NCBI RefSeq assembly: GCF_018860855.1
Contig: NZ_JAHKQE010000004.1
Coordinates: 154,567-218,566 of the forward strand
Length of the DNA stretch: 64,000 nucleotides
Direction of reading: 5' to 3'
Origin: Amphritea atlantica
Lineage (GTDB): Bacteria > Pseudomonadota > Gammaproteobacteria > Pseudomonadales > Balneatricaceae
In this document: piece by piece, positions 28,585-38,114 of the stretch
Numbering within the stretch: position 1 is the first letter of the stretch
How the letters are laid out: each line of letters opens with the position of its first letter
The notes under the pieces: model-generated
Seen by the model: the letters and a program-made list of their open reading frames with translations, nothing else
The model's database searches: none
What the model was told of the DNA's origin: nothing
Translations under genes and position numbers: made by a program

Positions 28585-29241
28585 TTATTTCGCACTGTTT
28601 ACCGTTTGTTTCGCCAGTTGTGTAATAGCTTGCCAGTCTTGCTTATTGACGATATCCGCCGGTGTTAACCAAGTGCCACCGACACACATCACATTGGCAA
28701 GGGCGAGATACTCTTTGGCGGTGTGGGCGCGAATACCTCCGGTAGGACAGAAGCGAATATCACCAAAGGGGCCCGAAAATGCGTTGAGTGCCGCGGTGCC
28801 GCCGGCTATTTCCGCGGGAAAAAACTTAAACCGTCGGTAGCCACGTTGTATCCCCTCCATCATCTCAGAAACTGTTTGTATACCGGGTAAATATGGGATG
28901 TCGCTGATGATGCCATAGTCTAGGAGTTCGGGCGTGATACCGGGGCTGACAATAAAAGAGCTACCACTGTCGACGGCTCGTTTAAAGTCTGCGGGATTGA
29001 TAACAGTGCCAGCTCCAACATGAGCCTCGGGTACTGCGCGGGTAATGGCTTCAATCGCTTTGAGAGCATGTGGTGTACGTAATGTGACTTCGAGTACGGG
29101 CAGACCGCCCGCTACGAGTGCTTCGGCGATAGGAATGGCATCTTCCAGTCGGTTGATAGTCAGCACCGGAATCACCGGCCCCAGACGGCAGAGCTGATCG
29201 ATTTTGGCAATCATCTCAGGTGGTAATAACGTTGTGTTCAT
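28585..29241 (-). CDS. eda: KDPG aldolase (2-dehydro-3-deoxyphosphogluconate aldolase)
   Basis: Cleaves KDPG to pyruvate and glyceraldehyde-3-phosphate. The 218-residue protein has the catalytic Glu in LPVLEVTLRT and the Schiff-base lysine in RFKFFPAEIAGG, followed by FCPTGGI, the phosphate-binding part. The ATG at 29241 has AGGAAA upstream and gives the normal N-terminus; the open frame extending to 29274 lacks a ribosome site. It lies 56 bp after pgl in the same transcriptional direction. Confidence 0.95.
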   Translation of the reverse strand: MNTTLLPPEMIAKIDQLCRLGPVIPVLTINRLEDAIPIAEALVAGGLPVLEVTLRTPHALKAIEAITRAVPEAHVGAGTVINPADFKRAVDSGSSFIVSPGITPELLDYGIISDIPYLPGIQTVSEMMEGIQRGYRRFKFFPAEIAGGTAALNAFSGPFGDIRFCPTGGIRAHTAKEYLALANVMCVGGTWLTPADIVNKQDWQAITQLAKQTVNSAK

Positions 29242-29296
29242 CGGTTTTCCTATGCGTAAAGGGTGGCTGAACAATTGAGTATCACTGTTTTTAAGC

Positions 29297-30019
29297 TCAA
29301 GGTGCCCAGTAAATGATCAAGGGATGTTGCAAAAATAGATGAATGGGCATCACTTCGGCGGAACAGGTTAAGGCTTTTGCCAGTGTGGCTAACTTGTCTT
29401 CACCGACGATATGTAAAATACGTTGCTTACTGTTGAGTAGCCTAGCCGGCGTGAGTGACATGCGGGCATAGGGCGCTTGAGCTGGGTTGATGGCAACACA
29501 GTCCATCTTATTATGGAGTGCAGAAGGGAACTCGGGGGCGTCAGGAAACAGCGAGGCGGTATGGCCATCATTCCCCATGCCGAGCACGACAATATCGATC
29601 GGGTCGGTGATCTGTTGTAGCTGTATCTGGCAGCTTTTCTCGGCGACCTCCGCGGTCATATTGGCTTGCCAGAGGGGGATAAAACGGGCCTTGCTGGCGT
29701 GATGCTGCAGTAATTGTGTGCGTAGTAAATATTCATTACTGTCGGGCTCGTCAGGGCTGATCCAGCGATCATCTACTAGGGTGATCGTGATCTGCTGCCA
29801 AGGCAGTAACGTATGGCTTAGACGGTTAAACAGTGGCACAGGGGTTGTGCCGCCGGAGAGGGCTAGGGTTGCTTTACCGCGGCTGTTAATCGCCTTATTA
29901 AGCTGTTTTTCTATCAACTCGGTAAGATCAAGTGTTAGGGCTTCGCGGGATACAAAGGTGCGTAGATGGACATGATCGGGCAGATGGAGGTCACTGATCT
30001 TCATACCAACAGTTCCCAT
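29297..30019 (-). CDS. pgl: 6-phosphogluconolactonase (DevB/Pgl type)
   Basis: Hydrolyses 6-phosphogluconolactone to 6-phosphogluconate. The 240-residue protein has the SugarP-isomerase-like motifs [34 protein letters not shown] and [15 protein letters not shown]. The first ATG at 30019 overlaps the zwf 3' end by 29 bp; a second at 30004 with GGGAA ahead would overlap by 14 bp and is an equal candidate. Either way, translational coupling to zwf is likely. Confidence 0.93.
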   Translation of the reverse strand: MGTVGMKISDLHLPDHVHLRTFVSREALTLDLTELIEKQLNKAINSRGKATLALSGGTTPVPLFNRLSHTLLPWQQITITLVDDRWISPDEPDSNEYLLRTQLLQHHASKARFIPLWQANMTAEVAEKSCQIQLQQITDPIDIVVLGMGNDGHTASLFPDAPEFPSALHNKMDCVAINPAQAPYARMSLTPARLLNSKQRILHIVGEDKLATLAKALTCSAEVMPIHLFLQHPLIIYWAP

Positions 30020-31466
30020 CTTTGATTAACATCAGGTCAGCGGCTTTCGGTCCCCAAGTGCCCGCTGGATAGGGCAGTGGGGCTTTGTTTTCGTTTTTCC
30101 AGTATTCCATCAGTTGATCACACCAAAGCCAAGCATGTTCCACCTCATCTCGGCGGACAAACAGATATTGGTTACCTTGAATCACTTTGAGCAATAAACG
30201 TTCATAAGCATCGGGGACGCGGCTCTTCTCAAACGATTGTGAAAAATTAAGGTTGAGTGCTTCACTTCGCAGGCGCATCCCTTGGTTAAGGCCGTGATCC
30301 TTATTGAGAATCTGAAGGGAGATACCTTCTTCCGGTTGTAGGCGGATAATCAGTTTATTCTGCGCCAGATGCCGCTGGTTCTCATCAAAAATAAAGTGTG
30401 GTTGGGGTTTGAAATGGATCGTTATCTGAGAGAGTTTTTCTGGCAGGCGTTTGCCGGTGCGAAGATAAAAGGGCACCCCAGCCCAGCGCCAGTTATTGAT
30501 CTCTGCTTTGATTGAAACGAAGGTTTCAGTATTACTATCGGGGTTGGCTCCCTCTTCCTCCATATAACCGGGTACTGGGTTACCTTCAACCATACCTTTG
30601 GTATAACGACCGCGTACCACATGGGTGTTACACATAGCGGCGGTTATCGGGCGTAGGGCCTTTAGCACCTTTACTTTTTCATTACGGATCATATCGGCGG
30701 ACAGATCATCGGGGGGATCCATCGCGGTTAGACAGAGAAGCTGCAACAGATGATTTTGCACCATGTCGCGCATCTGACCGGCTTTGTCAAAATAGCCCCA
30801 GCGGCCCTCGATACCGACTTTTTCGGCTACGGTAATCTCAACATGGGAGATATGGCTTTGATTCCACTGCGAACCAAATAATGGATTGGCAAACCTTAAA
30901 GCGATCAGGTTTTGTACCGTTTCTTTACCCAGATAGTGGTCGATACGATAGATCTGTGATTCATCGAAATATTCAGCCACCTGATCGTTCACCTCGTTGG
31001 AGGATCTAAGATTATGACCGATCGGTTTTTCCAACACGACACAACTATTGGTGTTGATGCAGTCGCTTTTGGTCAGGTTGCGACTGATGGCACCATATAA
31101 CGATGCAGGAGTCGCGTAGTAAAAAACGCGCGCACGTTCAGCACCGCTATTGAGGGTATTTTTGAGTGTTTGATAGCTGTCCACCTCAGTGAAGCTGACA
31201 ATATTGTATTCGATTTTTGCGAGAAAACGATTGACCACCTCGGTGTTCAGTTCTTCCGGCTTGACGCGCTTGCTGAGACTGTCGCTGCATATTTTGCGAA
31301 AAGCGGCGCTGTCTTGTGTGGAGCGGGCCAAGCCAATGATGCGAGTGTCCTGTCCAAGCAATTCTGCACTTTCGAGTTGGAATAGGGCTGGGATTAGTTT
31401 GCGTTGCGCTAAATCACCCATGGCACCAAATATCACTATATCGCTGGATCTATTAACCATCGCCAT
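29991..31466 (-). CDS. zwf: Glucose-6-phosphate 1-dehydrogenase
   Basis: Oxidises glucose-6-phosphate with NADP+ or NAD+. The 491-residue protein has the same length as E. coli Zwf. The coenzyme motif reads [15 protein letters not shown] (Met replacing the usual Ser of GASGDL), and the active-site signature RIDHYLGKE is intact. The start at 31466 (MAMVNRS, with AGGTG upstream) is preferred to an ATG-like opening at 31499. It heads the zwf-pgl-eda-mgsA run on the minus strand and supplies the ED pathway with Edd. Confidence 0.96.
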   Translation of the reverse strand: MAMVNRSSDIVIFGAMGDLAQRKLIPALFQLESAELLGQDTRIIGLARSTQDSAAFRKICSDSLSKRVKPEELNTEVVNRFLAKIEYNIVSFTEVDSYQTLKNTLNSGAERARVFYYATPASLYGAISRNLTKSDCINTNSCVVLEKPIGHNLRSSNEVNDQVAEYFDESQIYRIDHYLGKETVQNLIALRFANPLFGSQWNQSHISHVEITVAEKVGIEGRWGYFDKAGQMRDMVQNHLLQLLCLTAMDPPDDLSADMIRNEKVKVLKALRPITAAMCNTHVVRGRYTKGMVEGNPVPGYMEEEGANPDSNTETFVSIKAEINNWRWAGVPFYLRTGKRLPEKLSQITIHFKPQPHFIFDENQRHLAQNKLIIRLQPEEGISLQILNKDHGLNQGMRLRSEALNLNFSQSFEKSRVPDAYERLLLKVIQGNQYLFVRRDEVEHAWLWCDQLMEYWKNENKAPLPYPAGTWGPKAADLMLIKDGNCWYEDQ

Positions 31467-31509
31467 AATTACACCTGCCTTTGTGATCATTAAAGCCAAC
31501 TAGACATCT

Positions 31510-31539
31510 ATAATAGGCACAGGATTTAGTCTATTTCAA
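31510..31539 (-). promoter_or_regulatory. Sigma70-type promoter of zwf
   Basis: On the minus strand, TTGAAA (complement of 31534-31539), an 18-bp spacer and TATTAT (complement of 31510-31515), about 45 bp before the zwf start. Just upstream, GGCATTAATTACAA (31558-31571 area) resembles one half of a HexR operator but lacks the other half. Confidence 0.5.
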
Positions 31540-31635
31540 CCGGTCTTGGGGATCATAAAGGCATTAATTACAACGACATTGTGCTGTGCAGCATCGATTT
31601 AGCCGCAGATATTCTAGCCAAATGTTTGGCCTGCA

Positions 31636-32733
31636 TTAGGCGGCACTAATGCCGTAGCGGGGTAAAATTTCATGGATGACCGTAAAACGGTGGGCCTGTA
31701 GGGCGTCATGAAAGTGCTTCCAATCGCTATCTAAAAATGATGGGTGATATGTAAAGGTCTGATTTTTTAATTGCTTTGAACGGGTATCTTTAATCGCCTG
31801 ATATTTCCACGAACCAACGCCTTTGGCGACATAGTGTAGTTTTTCTGCGGGAAAGCCAAACTCGCCATTAGCAATAGCCTTGAGCCATGTTTGGTGTCGT
31901 TTATCGCCGTTTTCCTCAACGGTATTGCGCATCATGGTATCTAATTGATCTCGGCTCGACGGTGATAGTCCGGCGACATTGGCATCGGCATCACCTAGCT
32001 GAAAACGTCGCATCGCTTTGCACATCTCATCGGCGGCAGTGATAAAGTCCTTGGGGTTATCCCGTTCAACATGGGCACCCTCACCGTTGGTGTAATGCCA
32101 TTTAAGGTAGGGGCGGTCGGGGTAACTCAATGCGGCACCGTGGCCAAGGGGTAATAGACCGCCGACAAACTGTGATTGAGCCTCGTCGAAGCGATCAAGG
32201 AAGTAGTTTTTCACCTGCTCTAATAGGCTTGGATCGGGCTGGTTATTTTTATCAAGCACATCACGAACCAAGTTGATTCTATCGTTGATGCCTGCAAACC
32301 CTTGATGCGCCCATGTATCAGCAAATACATGCATGGTGATGCCGAGGCGGTGCAGGGCATTGGGTTTCTGGTGATCATCGATGCAAGCACGTACCATCTC
32401 TTGTGCAACAAAACTATTCGGCCGACAGACAATTTTATGACGAAAATCAGCATCTGGATTTCGTCCTGCCGCTAAGCCTTCATTACCGGGGAGGAAGTGA
32501 AACGGAATCCATACCTGATGGTTGGCGAGTTTTTGAATGTTTTTGTAGTCGATCATTTTATGGGCCGAAGCGATACGTTGATACATCGCCTGATTCTCGA
32601 AGTAGATCACTCCTGCATTGGTCGCATCGTCTACATATTGAGCCGAGTGGGCGATGATCTCTGCTTTTGTATGACCAAAACCAGCAAGCCGAGCAACCAC
32701 GTAAGTGACGGCATGGTGAAAGTCGATCTGCAT
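31636..32733 (-). CDS. Uncharacterised protein (DUF6765-like)
   Basis: 365-residue protein of unknown function; from memory it resembles the DUF6765 family. It starts MQIDFHHAVTYVVARLAGF and carries many conserved-looking histidines and aspartates: HSAQYVDDATN, HKMIDY, WIPFHFLPG, MHVFADTWAHQGFAG. The spaced His/Asp pattern (H-x3-D-x2-AH) recalls metal-dependent hydrolases of the phospholipase C/S1 nuclease type, but I cannot confirm a fold. There is no signal peptide. The next gene upstream on this strand is a PhoD-like phosphatase, 215 bp away. A phosphoester- or lipid-related role is a guess. Confidence 0.7.
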   Translation of the reverse strand: MQIDFHHAVTYVVARLAGFGHTKAEIIAHSAQYVDDATNAGVIYFENQAMYQRIASAHKMIDYKNIQKLANHQVWIPFHFLPGNEGLAAGRNPDADFRHKIVCRPNSFVAQEMVRACIDDHQKPNALHRLGITMHVFADTWAHQGFAGINDRINLVRDVLDKNNQPDPSLLEQVKNYFLDRFDEAQSQFVGGLLPLGHGAALSYPDRPYLKWHYTNGEGAHVERDNPKDFITAADEMCKAMRRFQLGDADANVAGLSPSSRDQLDTMMRNTVEENGDKRHQTWLKAIANGEFGFPAEKLHYVAKGVGSWKYQAIKDTRSKQLKNQTFTYHPSFLDSDWKHFHDALQAHRFTVIHEILPRYGISAA

Positions 32734-32948
32734 GATAATGCTCCTGTGCTTAAGTGAATGCCGAAGCTGCCGCTGTTTTCATAAGCACTGGTTCGACGAT
32801 TAAAAATATAGTCCAAATAAACAGACATTTAGCAGCAGACTAGCAAAAGGTTGGCGTTATTAACGAGGGCATTGCGTTAGGTCAATCATCGCCTCTGATC
32901 TGTAGTATTCACCGTGCAAGGGTCAACCCCGCACGGGGTAATACTGTG

Positions 32949-34424
32949 TTATTGCAGCTCAATCGTATATTCATCGAAATCACGAGCGGGTAAGTTGTCG
33001 TCATCCCGTTCACGTACACGCCAGGCATTTACTTTTAGTTGAATACGGTTGTTGTCGGTTTGGTTAAAGCTGGCGGTCATGAAGTGCTCTCGGGTACGTG
33101 ACTTGGGGTAGGCTGATAACAACCAACCACGCTTCGTGCTGACGGCAAATGATTGATCATAGTGCACCGCTTCTGCCGTCCAACCGGGAACATCAACGAC
33201 CGAAGGATCTGGAAAATGGCTGGGTTTGAAACTGGGGGTGGCGGTGGCAATACCGTTAAGACCGGTGAGGTTCGATAAAGGAGATGAGATCACTTCGATC
33301 AGTCGGCCGCCTTGTGGCCCTAGCTTGGCGGTGGCGATCCGACCAAAATGGACATCACCGCTGAGCAGTACAACGTCGTGTCCGCTTGTGCCGAGTGCCT
33401 GCAGCAGTTGTTGATATTGGGTTTTGAAACTGAGCAGATTGCGTTCGGTTGGATTTTTTTCGACGATCAGTGGCTGTGGTAGCACGAGCACACCGGGTGA
33501 TTCTAACGAGCGGGCCCAGTCGGTTAGACGCTTGAATTCGGCGGTGGGCAGAAAACCGTTATCGTCACGAAAAGAGCGCAGATCGGCGAGACAAAACGAT
33601 AGATCGCTGCCAAGGTTAAATATCTCGATCTTGGGGCTTTGTTGTACCCGTTGCACACCATCTAACGAGGCCCGTGACCAGGTCTCTCTAACCGATTTAA
33701 TCTTTAATGCCAGCAATGTTGGGATCAGCGAATCGTAAAAGGGGTAGTCGTTCCAGTATTCATGGTCATCGGGCAACATCCAGGTGGCACCACGGTTGAG
33801 AATACTGCCTAGCGCTTGCCAATGCAGAGCATAGTCATCGGCCACGCGCTGTCTGATTTCGCTGTTGATAAAGGAGAGCGAATCAAAGCCTATATCCAGA
33901 TAAACCTGATCGCCGGTGAGAAAGGTGATATCCGGTTTCACCGCCTCATCGCCACGGTCATAGAGGGCTTTATAAGCCCCCGCCGCCTGGCCACCATCGC
34001 GGTGATTATAGAAGCAACTGCCAAAGCCGATGGTGAAGGGTTTTTGATGGGATTTAGGTAACTGTGTAGGCAGGGTGTCAAATTGGGCGGTGCGTAACAG
34101 TTGCCAAGATGCCTCACGGACCCCGTTGACCGCCTCAATACGTCTCAGAAAACGCACTTTATAATGACTGCCGGGCTGTAGTTGTGAAAAATTGGCGGTG
34201 ATATAGAAGCGTTTGCGGATACGGCTAAAGGGCCTGTTCCAGTCGTTTTTAACAATGTTATGAACGCTGACGCTGTTATCGGGGGCAATCAACTCAATGC
34301 GGGCCTGTTCGGGCATGGTTAAGGTGGAGAACAGAGTGCCCGCCCAAACCTTGACGCTGTGCTGAGTGGCTCGCAGCACGACCAGTGACCATTGGCCGGT
34401 GCTGGTAATAATCTCATCGCTCAT
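32949..34424 (-). CDS. PhoD-like metallophosphatase
   Basis: Phosphoesterase of the alkaline phosphatase D/PhoD-like superfamily, 491 residues. Metal-binding motifs are in order: GFGSCF, TFLTGDQVYLDIG, LPDDHEYWNDYPFYD and LLSGDVHFGRIAT. The first 120 residues form a beta-rich domain like the N-terminal part of PhoD proteins. Unlike secreted PhoD, there is no Tat or Sec signal (MSDEIITSTGQWSLVV), so it should be cytoplasmic. Its substrate is unknown. It is transcribed toward the DUF6765-like gene. Confidence 0.82.
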   Translation of the reverse strand: MSDEIITSTGQWSLVVLRATQHSVKVWAGTLFSTLTMPEQARIELIAPDNSVSVHNIVKNDWNRPFSRIRKRFYITANFSQLQPGSHYKVRFLRRIEAVNGVREASWQLLRTAQFDTLPTQLPKSHQKPFTIGFGSCFYNHRDGGQAAGAYKALYDRGDEAVKPDITFLTGDQVYLDIGFDSLSFINSEIRQRVADDYALHWQALGSILNRGATWMLPDDHEYWNDYPFYDSLIPTLLALKIKSVRETWSRASLDGVQRVQQSPKIEIFNLGSDLSFCLADLRSFRDDNGFLPTAEFKRLTDWARSLESPGVLVLPQPLIVEKNPTERNLLSFKTQYQQLLQALGTSGHDVVLLSGDVHFGRIATAKLGPQGGRLIEVISSPLSNLTGLNGIATATPSFKPSHFPDPSVVDVPGWTAEAVHYDQSFAVSTKRGWLLSAYPKSRTREHFMTASFNQTDNNRIQLKVNAWRVRERDDDNLPARDFDEYTIELQ

Positions 34425-34842
34425 GTTGCAGACTCCCTGAGTAAACTGATGATCTGTTTGATTATTTGTCTCTGGCGTATAATCCTATTTGTTAAGTCTA
34501 TGGCGCAAAGCGCTAGATCCCCCTAAATGTAGGCAACGGTAAGCGAGTTCGCCAATTAAACCCGCCTTTAAGACGACTAAAAAACGAGTAAAAAGCATTG
34601 CTCAAGGCTCTGAATATACGCACTGAATAAAAACCTTATTGTTATGGTAGTTGAACTTCATACAATTGTTTTATTTTTTGCTGACATTCCGCCTTAGGAT
34701 AAACGGCTTAGGTCATCGTCATCAGTGATGATGGGGCGTCGATGAGCGAGCACTTTAGGATCTAAGAGGACTGTGACTGGTTAAGAGGCGAACATCATGG
34801 ATTGATACGCCCCCGTATGAGCAACGGAGACGCGTTAAGGTT
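34425..34842. other. Non-coding stretch between the PhoD-like and diguanylate genes
   Basis: 418 bp without a credible ORF. It should hold the promoter of the PhoD-like gene and the 3' end of the GGDEF-EAL transcript. I see AT-rich sequence and a short dyad around CATCGTCATCAGTGATGATG (about 34714-34733), but nothing I can assign. Confidence 0.55.
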
Positions 34843-37365
34843 TTATCGATTATTTATTTGATGATGATACCAATTTCTAAAGGCATCCGGTGGCATCGGT
34901 CGGGCGAGCAGAAACCCCTGTAGCTGGTCACAATTCATACCTTTGAGAATATTGAGTTGAGTGTCCGTTTCGATACCTTCGGCAACCACCTTCAAGCCCA
35001 AGACGTGACTCATCTCAATAATGGATGAAACAATAGCGCGGTCGACTTCGGATTCTTCTAGATTAATCAGAAAGCTACGATCAATTTTCAGAATATCCAA
35101 TGACATGTTACGTATATAGCTAAGACTGGAGTAGCCGGTGCCAAAGTCATCGATGGCTACCTGAATTCCTTGGCTGCGCAGATGGTCGATGGCGCTCTTG
35201 GTTTCTTCTGGACAGTGAAGAAAGCTGGTTTCCGTTAGTTCAACCGATAGCTGCTGGGGTGGAACTTGGTGCTGTTGCAGTGCTGCGAATATTTGTTCGA
35301 CAATATCGCCTTGCTGAAACTGCTTGGCTGAAACATTGATGGCGACATTTACGTCGTCGCCTTGAAGGCTCCAAGCGGCCATCTGTCGGCAGGCCTCTTC
35401 GATCACGTAGTGACCAATACGGTTAATCAGGTCTAGATCTTCCGCTAAAGGGATAAACTCCTCTGGAGAGATAAAGCCTAGTTGGGGGTGCAGCCAACGC
35501 AATAAGGCTTCACAGCTGGTGGGTTTACCCGTTTTCAAACAGACTTTGGGTTGGTAGTAGAGCTGAAACTCTTGATTATCGATGGCCGCTTGCAGATCAC
35601 TGCCCATCTGATAGCGGCTTTGAATCATGCGGTGCTGCTCGGATGAGAAGAATCGGAAACTGTTGCGGCCAAAGTCTTTTGCTAAGTGAACGGCTGAATC
35701 CGCACATTTGAGTAGCGCTTCAGCATTGTCGGCATCCGTCGGAAAGAAGCTGACACCAATACTAACGGTGGTTTTGATCTCCTTTTCATCGAACAGAATC
35801 GGTTGACTCACGGAGTTTAGAATACGGTTGAGAAACTCACTGATTTGCGGGCTGTCATCATCATCGACATCGGTCAGAATAAGATTGAATTCATCGCCAC
35901 CAAAACGGGCGACGGTATCCCCATCATCCAGTTGTTGGTCAATTCGTCGGCCAATCTCTTTGAGCACTCTATCGCCGACCTCATGACCATGGAGATCATT
36001 GATCTGCTGGAAAAAATCCACATCAATATAAGCGACGGCTACCCGGTGACCATGCTCTTTGGCATAGCCTAAAGACAGCTGCAGGCGGTCATTAAATAGC
36101 TTGCGATTAGGCAGGCGCGTCAGCTCGTCAAAATAGGCTAGCCGCTTGATGCGCGCTTCCGACTTTTTAACCTCTGTCAGGTCGGTAAAGATGGAGGCGT
36201 ATTGAGATATTTCACCGTTATCATCTTTGATGGCGGTGATACTGAGCCATTCAGGGTAAACCGATCCATCTTTGCGGCGGTTCCATATCTCACCTTGCCA
36301 GGAACCATGCTCGGTGAGGTTTTGCCACATGCTTTGATAAAACTCCGGTTGATGTCGGCCGGAACTTAGAATATTAGGGTTTTGTCCTAGTACTTCGCCA
36401 CTGGTGTAGCCGGTAATCTCTGTGAACGATGGGTTTACCCGTAATATACGCGCATGGCGGTCGCAAATAACGATCGCTTCCATCGACGCTTCAATCACTT
36501 TATCCGCTAGCTTGAGGCTATGCTGAGATTTTTCTAAAGCGCGATCCCGTTCGCTAAGGAGTTCGCGTAGACGGTCGAGATGGTCATTCTCGACAGTTTT
36601 TAGAATATCTGAATAGGAGATGACACCGGTAATACTGCCACTATGATTAGTGATGGCGAGGTGTTGAACACGATGCTGATTAAATACCTGACGGGCGTTA
36701 TATAAACTTAAGTCCTCTTCAATGGTGACCAGCAATTGGCTGCAAATATCGATGAGAATGTCATTTTGACGGTTCTGAGCTAATAGTTTGATCGCATCTC
36801 GTTCAGTTAGTATGCCCTTAACATCGTTATGTTGGCGGACGAGTAGCGCTGAATCATTGGACTCTTTGAGTATTTTCAAGGCCGCTAGAACGGTCATGCT
36901 GCCATCGACGATGATGGGCGTGTGATTGGCTATTTCATCCACTGAACGCATAAAAAGATCATGTTCAATGCTATGGCTGTTCACCACATCTGTTTCAGAA
37001 ATAATCCCGCAGGCTTCCCCTGAGGTCTTGATGACAACTAAATGACGTATCTTATGGTTAAGAAACTTTTGTCCGGCGTCATCTACAGATGCCCATTCAG
37101 AAATAGAGATAACAGGCGCAGACATAAAATGTCGCACCGCGGTAGAGGCCATCGTTTCATGTTCTAACCAACGGTTGATCAGATCGTGCCGGGTGACAAT
37201 ACCGATGGGCTGGTGCTGTTCGCAGACCACAATACTGCCAATTTTTTTCTCGTCCATCAGTTGAACTAGCTGATCGGCCTTAGTATCCGGCTGACAGCTG
37301 ATTAGATTAGGTTGGGCAATATGCCTAACGAGTAATCGGTTATTAACCTGTGGAGGCCTGGACAT
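34843..37365 (-). CDS. Cyclic-di-GMP signalling protein: 4xCBS-PAS-GGDEF-EAL
   Basis: 840-residue cytoplasmic sensor-output protein. Four CBS motifs occupy about residues 10-260 (for example GIVTRHDLINRW, GIISETDVV, GILTERDAI, GVISYSDILK), followed by a short coiled coil. A PAS domain spans about 280-395. The GGDEF domain has an intact RFGGDEF motif, and the allosteric RxxD I-site is not visible. The EAL domain has SCEALLRW, DDFGTGYSSL and VVAEGIET. Both output domains look catalytically competent, so it may make or degrade c-di-GMP depending on signal. CBS pairs bind adenyl nucleotides, which suggests coupling to energy state. No transmembrane segment is present. Confidence 0.92.
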   Translation of the reverse strand: MSRPPQVNNRLLVRHIAQPNLISCQPDTKADQLVQLMDEKKIGSIVVCEQHQPIGIVTRHDLINRWLEHETMASTAVRHFMSAPVISISEWASVDDAGQKFLNHKIRHLVVIKTSGEACGIISETDVVNSHSIEHDLFMRSVDEIANHTPIIVDGSMTVLAALKILKESNDSALLVRQHNDVKGILTERDAIKLLAQNRQNDILIDICSQLLVTIEEDLSLYNARQVFNQHRVQHLAITNHSGSITGVISYSDILKTVENDHLDRLRELLSERDRALEKSQHSLKLADKVIEASMEAIVICDRHARILRVNPSFTEITGYTSGEVLGQNPNILSSGRHQPEFYQSMWQNLTEHGSWQGEIWNRRKDGSVYPEWLSITAIKDDNGEISQYASIFTDLTEVKKSEARIKRLAYFDELTRLPNRKLFNDRLQLSLGYAKEHGHRVAVAYIDVDFFQQINDLHGHEVGDRVLKEIGRRIDQQLDDGDTVARFGGDEFNLILTDVDDDDSPQISEFLNRILNSVSQPILFDEKEIKTTVSIGVSFFPTDADNAEALLKCADSAVHLAKDFGRNSFRFFSSEQHRMIQSRYQMGSDLQAAIDNQEFQLYYQPKVCLKTGKPTSCEALLRWLHPQLGFISPEEFIPLAEDLDLINRIGHYVIEEACRQMAAWSLQGDDVNVAINVSAKQFQQGDIVEQIFAALQQHQVPPQQLSVELTETSFLHCPEETKSAIDHLRSQGIQVAIDDFGTGYSSLSYIRNMSLDILKIDRSFLINLEESEVDRAIVSSIIEMSHVLGLKVVAEGIETDTQLNILKGMNCDQLQGFLLARPMPPDAFRNWYHHQINNR

Positions 37366-37547
37366 CGAAAATAAATCCTTTCACCAGAAGCTTAGATAGA
37401 AAAAGAGGGCCATCTTAGCGGGTGTTTCTAAACGGGTACAGATGGTGGATACCCAAAATGGTTGTTTATCGTGTTTAGTTTCAAACAGAATAGGGGTTTC
37501 TTGATATAGGTCGTGTTTAACCATTATCGACGGTGAAATAAAACCAC

Positions 37548-37575
37548 TGATCTTTCTCTTGCTGATTTACGTAAG
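37548..37575 (+). promoter_or_regulatory. ChrR-type sigma-E promoter before the DUF2878 unit
   Basis: TGATCT (37548-37553), a 16-bp spacer and CGTAAG (37570-37575). This matches the form of three other sites in the window that precede the sigma gene, the FAD oxidoreductase operon and the photolyase operon. Initiation would fall near 37582, which rules out the GTG at 37578 and supports the ATG at 37599 as start. Confidence 0.75.
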
Positions 37576-37598
37576 CAGTGTCAGAAGAGGTAATGATA

Positions 37599-38114
37599 AT
37601 GAACAAAACAGTCTCAGAACATACATGGGTTAACCTGCTCGGTTTTCAGCTGGCTTGGTGGTGTGCCATTTTATACACGACCGACAGTGTGCCTGTTTTG
37701 ATCGTGTTATTAACGCTGCATCTGCTGTTTCATTCTCAGTCTTTACGGGAGCTTTACGTATTGCTGCTATGTGGCCTGATAGGCTTCGCAGTAGATCTGT
37801 TGCTTACAACTCTAGGGCTCTTTCACTTTGAATCACCGGGTTTACCCCTGTGGTTACTGTTCTTATGGTTCTGTTTTGCGGCTACGCTGCGTCAGAGCTT
37901 AGCTTTGTTTGCTTCGCATCTGCCGCTCGCCTCACTCTGTGGCGGACTGTTTGGCAGCCTGACCTATCTAGCGGCCGCCAATTTAGACGCGATGATTTTA
38001 GGATTGTCGCTGCTACAGAGTGGCTTGCTCTTGATGCTCATCTGGATGGCGCTATTTCCACTGTTAATCGGTTTGAGTAACGGTCGTTTTAGAGGGCTAA
38101 ATGATGCGGCTTAA
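37599..38114 (+). CDS. DUF2878-type membrane protein
   Basis: Hydrophobic 171-residue protein with about five or six predicted membrane helices and no catalytic motif I can see; it resembles the DUF2878 family. Conserved-looking features are WVNLLGFQLAWW near the N-terminus and GLFHFESPGLPLWLL in the middle. The ATG at 37599 is preferred because AGAGG lies at a proper distance and the inferred transcription start is after the in-frame GTG at 37578. It overlaps the next gene by 14 bp. DUF2878 genes are often found beside CFA-like methyltransferase and DUF3833 genes in ChrR-linked clusters, as here. The function is unknown; membrane lipid modification is inferred from context. Confidence 0.75.
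   Translation: MNKTVSEHTWVNLLGFQLAWWCAILYTTDSVPVLIVLLTLHLLFHSQSLRELYVLLLCGLIGFAVDLLLTTLGLFHFESPGLPLWLLFLWFCFAATLRQSLALFASHLPLASLCGGLFGSLTYLAAANLDAMILGLSLLQSGLLLMLIWMALFPLLIGLSNGRFRGLNDAA

Noticed and set aside
31534..31555. TGATCC on the minus strand before zwf as a fifth sigma-E promoter
   Set aside because: The position 16 bp further on reads TAGACT rather than CGTA, while an ordinary TTGAAA-N18-TATTAT promoter is present.
34447..34478. TGATCT followed by CGTATA near 34475
   Set aside because: The spacer is 20 bp rather than 16, and no plus-strand gene lies downstream.
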